9,559 nt of DNA, from the NCBI GenBank assembly GCA_002348825.1, contig DEBN01000124.1:2375-11933 (forward strand). Direction: 5' to 3'. This document shows positions 7,063 through 9,559 of the stretch, one piece after another (the stretch's first letter is position 1; every line of letters begins with the position of its first letter). The position numbers and the translations under genes are program-made. The stretch comes from Gammaproteobacteria bacterium UBA2955 (lineage in GTDB: Bacteria > Pseudomonadota > Gammaproteobacteria > Pseudomonadales > Azotimanducaceae). The notes beneath the pieces were generated by a model. The model saw nothing but the letters and a program-made list of their open reading frames with translations. It was not told where the DNA came from and ran no database searches.

Positions 7063-8976
7063 TTAGTCTTTGCTGTCTTCTTTCACCTCTTCGAATTCAG
7101 CGTCCACCGCGTCGCCCAAGTCGTCATCAGCGGTGGCTTCTCCAGCACCCGCCTCGGCCTGCTGGGCATACATTTTTTGCGCCAGCGAACCCGATGCTTC
7201 GGACAATGTTTGCATCTTCGCTTCGATGTCCGCTTTATCGTCGCCCTTTAATGCTTCTTCAAGCTCGGTCGCCGCTGTTTGTATTGCGGTTTTTTCGTCT
7301 TCCGTTGCCTGATCACCCGCATCTTCAACCGCCTTACGCGCACCATGAACCAAGCCATCCGCTTGATTCCGCAGCGCCACCATCTCTTCAAACCTCTTGT
7401 CCTCTTCAGAGTGCGCCTCCGCATCTCTGACCATCTGTTCGATTTCTTCATCGGACAGACCACTAGACGCTTTGATGATGATGGACTGCTCTTTACCGGT
7501 CGCCTTATCTTTCGCCGAAACGTTCAAGATGCCGTTAGCGTCAATGTCAAAGGCCACCTCAATTTGCGGCGTGCCGCGCGGCGCGGGTGGAATGTCGCTG
7601 AGATCAAAACGGCCAAGTGATTTGTTTTGCCCTGCTTGCTTGCGCTCGCCCTGCAACACGTGAATCGTCACAGCTGTTTGGTTGTCGTCAGCGGTTGAGA
7701 ATACCTGCGTTTTCTTCGATGGAATCGTGGTGTTTTTTTCGATCAACACGCTCATTACTTGACCCATCGTTTCGATACCTAAAGACAACGGCGTAACGTC
7801 GAGCAACAGTACATCAGTAACGTCCCCTGAAAGAACCGCCGCCTGAATCGCCGCGCCCATGGCAACCGCCTCGTCAGGGTTTACATCACGACGCGCGTCC
7901 TGCTTAAAAAAATCTTTAACCTTCTCCTGCACTAATGGCATACGGGTCTGCCCACCCACCAAGATCACATCATCAATGTCGTTTGTGGTTAGGCTCGCGT
8001 CATCTAACGCGACCTGGCAGGGGTTAATCGTGCGGTGCACCAAGTCCTCAACCAAGGACTCCAGCTTAGCCCGAGTGAGTTTCAAGACCAGGTGCTTTGG
8101 CCCGGTTTGGTCGGCCGTAATGTAGGGCAGATTAATTTCGGTTTGCTGGCTATTCGACAGCTCGATCTTGGCTTTCTCTGCCGCTTCTTTCAGTCGCTGA
8201 AGCGCCAGCGGGTCATTGTGCAAATCAACGCCGTTTTCTTTCTTAAACTCGTCGGCTAAGAAATCGATGATTTTTAGATCAAAATCCTCGCCGCCCAAAA
8301 AGGTGTCGCCATTAGTTGAGAGCACCTCAAACTGGTGTTCGCCGTCGACCTCGGCGATTTCTATGATCGACACGTCGAAGGTGCCGCCACCTAAGTCGTA
8401 CACAGCAATCTTGGCATCACCGCGCTTTTTATCGAGGCCGTAGGCCAAAGCCGCCGCGGTGGGCTCGTTGATAATGCGCTTCACTTCGAGACCGGCAATC
8501 TTGCCCGCATCTTTTGTCGCCTGCCGCTGAGAGTCGTTGAAATACGCAGGGACGGTAATCACCGCCTCCGTGACGTCCTCACCAAGGTATTCCTCAGCAG
8601 TTTTCTTCATCTTCTTCAGTGTTTCAGCCGACACCTGCGGCGGCGCGAGTTGCTCGTCTTTGACCTCAATCCATGCGTCACCGTTGCCTGCACCAACAAT
8701 TGAATACGGCACCATCTTGATGTCTTTCTGCACAACTTCGTCTTCAAATTTGCGCCCAATCAGCCGCTTGACCGCGAATAAAGTATTTTGCGGATTCGTA
8801 ACGGCTTGGCGTTTGGCGTTTTGGCCGACGAGGATCTCACCATCATCGGTGTAAGCAATAATCGATGGGGTTGTGCGATCCCCTTCAGAGTTCTCGATTA
8901 CTTTCGCATCACCACCATCGAGAACAGCCACACAGGAGTTGGTCGTTCCTAAATCAATACCGATGATTTTTCCCAT
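7063..8976 (-). CDS. dnaK: Chaperone protein DnaK (Hsp70)
   Basis: DnaK is the ATP-driven cytoplasmic Hsp70 that binds hydrophobic peptide segments and refolds proteins with DnaJ and GrpE. It also helps control sigma-32 in enteric bacteria. It has 637 aa against 638 in E. coli. The nucleotide-binding domain shows [10 protein letters not shown] (5-14), K70, [10 protein letters not shown] (194-203, with T199) and [10 protein letters not shown] (338-347). The interdomain linker VLLLD falls at 389-393, the same numbers as in E. coli. The substrate-binding beta domain and the helical lid (about 505-605) follow, then a disordered acidic tail containing EEVKE. The tail ends EEVKEDSKD rather than the enteric EEVKDKK. 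The ATG at 8976 gives the canonical [10 protein letters not shown] and has GGAG 7 nt upstream. A heat-shock-type promoter lies in the 113-nt gap after grpE. Confidence 0.99.
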   Translation of the reverse strand: MGKIIGIDLGTTNSCVAVLDGGDAKVIENSEGDRTTPSIIAYTDDGEILVGQNAKRQAVTNPQNTLFAVKRLIGRKFEDEVVQKDIKMVPYSIVGAGNGDAWIEVKDEQLAPPQVSAETLKKMKKTAEEYLGEDVTEAVITVPAYFNDSQRQATKDAGKIAGLEVKRIINEPTAAALAYGLDKKRGDAKIAVYDLGGGTFDVSIIEIAEVDGEHQFEVLSTNGDTFLGGEDFDLKIIDFLADEFKKENGVDLHNDPLALQRLKEAAEKAKIELSNSQQTEINLPYITADQTGPKHLVLKLTRAKLESLVEDLVHRTINPCQVALDDASLTTNDIDDVILVGGQTRMPLVQEKVKDFFKQDARRDVNPDEAVAMGAAIQAAVLSGDVTDVLLLDVTPLSLGIETMGQVMSVLIEKNTTIPSKKTQVFSTADDNQTAVTIHVLQGERKQAGQNKSLGRFDLSDIPPAPRGTPQIEVAFDIDANGILNVSAKDKATGKEQSIIIKASSGLSDEEIEQMVRDAEAHSEEDKRFEEMVALRNQADGLVHGARKAVEDAGDQATEDEKTAIQTAATELEEALKGDDKADIEAKMQTLSEASGSLAQKMYAQQAEAGAGEATADDDLGDAVDAEFEEVKEDSKD

Positions 8977-9001
8977 TTTATGTCTCCGCTTAACTGTCTA
9001 T

Positions 9002-9023
9002 GAAGCCGCCTTGTACCGGCTTC
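9002..9023 (-). repeat. Hairpin in the predicted dnaK leader
   Basis: GAAGCCG (9023-9017) and CGGCTTC (9008-9002) form a perfect 7-bp stem around an 8-nt loop. It sits within about 10 nt of the predicted transcript start and ends 25 nt before the dnaK ATG. It does not cover the Shine-Dalgarno sequence, so it does not look like a simple RNA thermometer. A 5'-end stabilising hairpin is a plausible role. Confidence 0.6.
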
Positions 9024-9036
9024 GCGCTGATTTTCT

Positions 9037-9064
9037 ATATTTGGTCAGACCAACTGAGTTCAAG
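9037..9064 (-). promoter_or_regulatory. Sigma-32 (heat-shock) promoter upstream of dnaK
   Basis: CTTGAA (9064-9059) matches the sigma-32 -35 core exactly. After a 14-nt spacer, CCAAATAT (9044-9037) matches 5 of the 7 specified positions of CCCCATNT. Predicted transcription starts near 9030, about 54 nt before dnaK. An overlapping sigma-70 reading is also possible (TTGAAC, 18 nt, TATAGA). Heat-shock control of dnaK is well established in Gammaproteobacteria. The assignment here rests on motif match and position. Confidence 0.7.
9041..9053. repeat. 13-nt perfect dyad inside the dnaK promoter
   Basis: TTGGTC-T-GACCAA lies in the spacer and runs into the -10 element of the predicted heat-shock promoter. 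That position would suit an operator, but it does not resemble CIRCE (the HrcA site), and no regulator is known to me for it. Confidence 0.6.
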
Positions 9065-9089
9065 GTCCAATGGCGAAATTAAAGTTAAG

Positions 9090-9559
9090 TTACGAATCTA
9101 CGGCCTTAGTCACGATGACTTTCGCCGCGCGCACAAGCCGTTCATTAAGCACATAACCTTTTTGCATGACCTCCATAACGGAATTGGGTTCGGCATCTGG
9201 GTTTGGCACCATCGCCATCGCCTCATGATGCTGAGGGTCAAAGGGTTCGCCCAGCGGATCGATCTGCACCGCGCCATTTTTCTCTAAAGTGGCCACAAAC
9301 ATTTTCAGGGACAACTCCACCCCTTCAGCAATAGCCTCGGCGCCCTCGGTTTGACTTGCCGTTTCAACGGCTTTTTCGAGACTGTCCAACACCGGAAATA
9401 AATCGTTGAGGAGTTTTTCTACTGCGAACTTATGTGCGTTTTCCACGTCGCGGCTGGCACGCCGGCGAATGTTTTCCGACTCTGCAATGGTGCGCAGTAA
9501 CTGGTCTTTGACTTTGGCTAATTCGGCGCCTAACTCGTCAGCCCCTGGCGCTTCGGTCG
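9090..9559 (-). CDS. grpE: Nucleotide exchange factor GrpE, N-terminus missing
   Basis: GrpE is the dimeric exchange factor that releases ADP from DnaK and resets its substrate cycle. The window holds 155 C-terminal residues and the stop (TAA). The reading frame continues without a stop to the window edge, so the start lies outside it. Visible parts are the long coiled-coil helix (LLRTIAESENIRRRASRDVENAHKFAVEKLL), the four-helix region around DLFPVLDSLEKAV, and the C-terminal beta-wing that contacts DnaK (GEPFDPQHHEAM, PNSVMEVMQKGYVLNERLVRAAKVIVTK). The GTG at 9446 is an internal valine codon in the middle of the coiled coil and not the start. About 30-45 N-terminal residues are probably missing. 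It lies 113 nt before dnaK; grpE next to dnaK is common in this bacterial group. Confidence 0.97.
   Translation of the reverse strand, partial: TEAPGADELGAELAKVKDQLLRTIAESENIRRRASRDVENAHKFAVEKLLNDLFPVLDSLEKAVETASQTEGAEAIAEGVELSLKMFVATLEKNGAVQIDPLGEPFDPQHHEAMAMVPNPDAEPNSVMEVMQKGYVLNERLVRAAKVIVTKAVDS

Noticed and set aside
7017..7430. 137-codon Pro/Leu/Arg-rich open frame on the plus strand
   Set aside because: It is antisense to the end of dnaK and the dnaK-dnaJ gap, with low-complexity composition typical of a shadow frame and no homology that I recognise.
8977..9089. CIRCE/HrcA operator upstream of dnaK
   Set aside because: The TTAGCACTC-N9-GAGTGCTAA pattern is absent. The inverted repeats there have different sequences.
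9444..9446. GTG as the start of grpE
   Set aside because: The frame stays open upstream to the window edge and encodes the typical GrpE coiled coil (SENIRRRA), so this GTG is an internal valine codon.

Overview
This is a chromosomal housekeeping segment of a gammaproteobacterium. All seven recognisable genes lie on the minus strand. In transcription order, from high to low coordinates, they are grpE (5' end cut off by the window), dnaK, dnaJ, dapB, carA, carB and greA (3' end cut off). From memory, the same order (grpE-dnaK-dnaJ-dapB-carA-carB-greA) is found around this locus in Pseudomonas. There an extra gene separates carA and carB; here carA and carB overlap by 8 nt. The proteins are close to full length and similar to their E. 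coli counterparts (DnaK 637 aa, CarB 1072 aa, CarA 386 aa), which supports Gammaproteobacteria. I cannot name a genus.

Region 1 (about 9559-5771) is the chaperone block. GrpE (nucleotide exchange factor), DnaK (Hsp70) and DnaJ (Hsp40) form one refolding machine. The grpE-dnaK gap holds a good sigma-32-type heat-shock promoter that contains a 13-nt perfect dyad. It is followed by a 7-bp hairpin in the predicted dnaK leader. A strong stem-loop lies between dnaK and dnaJ. dapB (lysine/peptidoglycan pathway) follows dnaJ after only 37 nt, and 19 of those nt are a perfect palindrome.

Region 2 (4990-4493) is a 498-nt gap between dapB and carA with no confidently recognised gene. It contains several GC-rich dyads, a possible sigma-70 promoter for carAB, a predicted leader of about 200 nt with inverted repeats, and several very short candidate ORFs. 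carA starts with TTG. The stop codon of a six-codon mini-ORF with a good Shine-Dalgarno sequence overlaps that TTG as TTGA.

Region 3 (4492-1) is the carbamoyl-phosphate block. CarA (glutaminase) and CarB (synthetase) form the enzyme that feeds arginine and pyrimidine synthesis, and they look translationally coupled. greA (transcript cleavage factor) begins 10 nt after carB.

The coding content is ordinary. I see no mobile element, CRISPR array, rRNA or tRNA gene, and no evidence of a new multi-gene system. The observations worth a second look are all regulatory: the carA start region and leader, and the palindromes in the three gaps upstream of dnaK, dnaJ and dapB.
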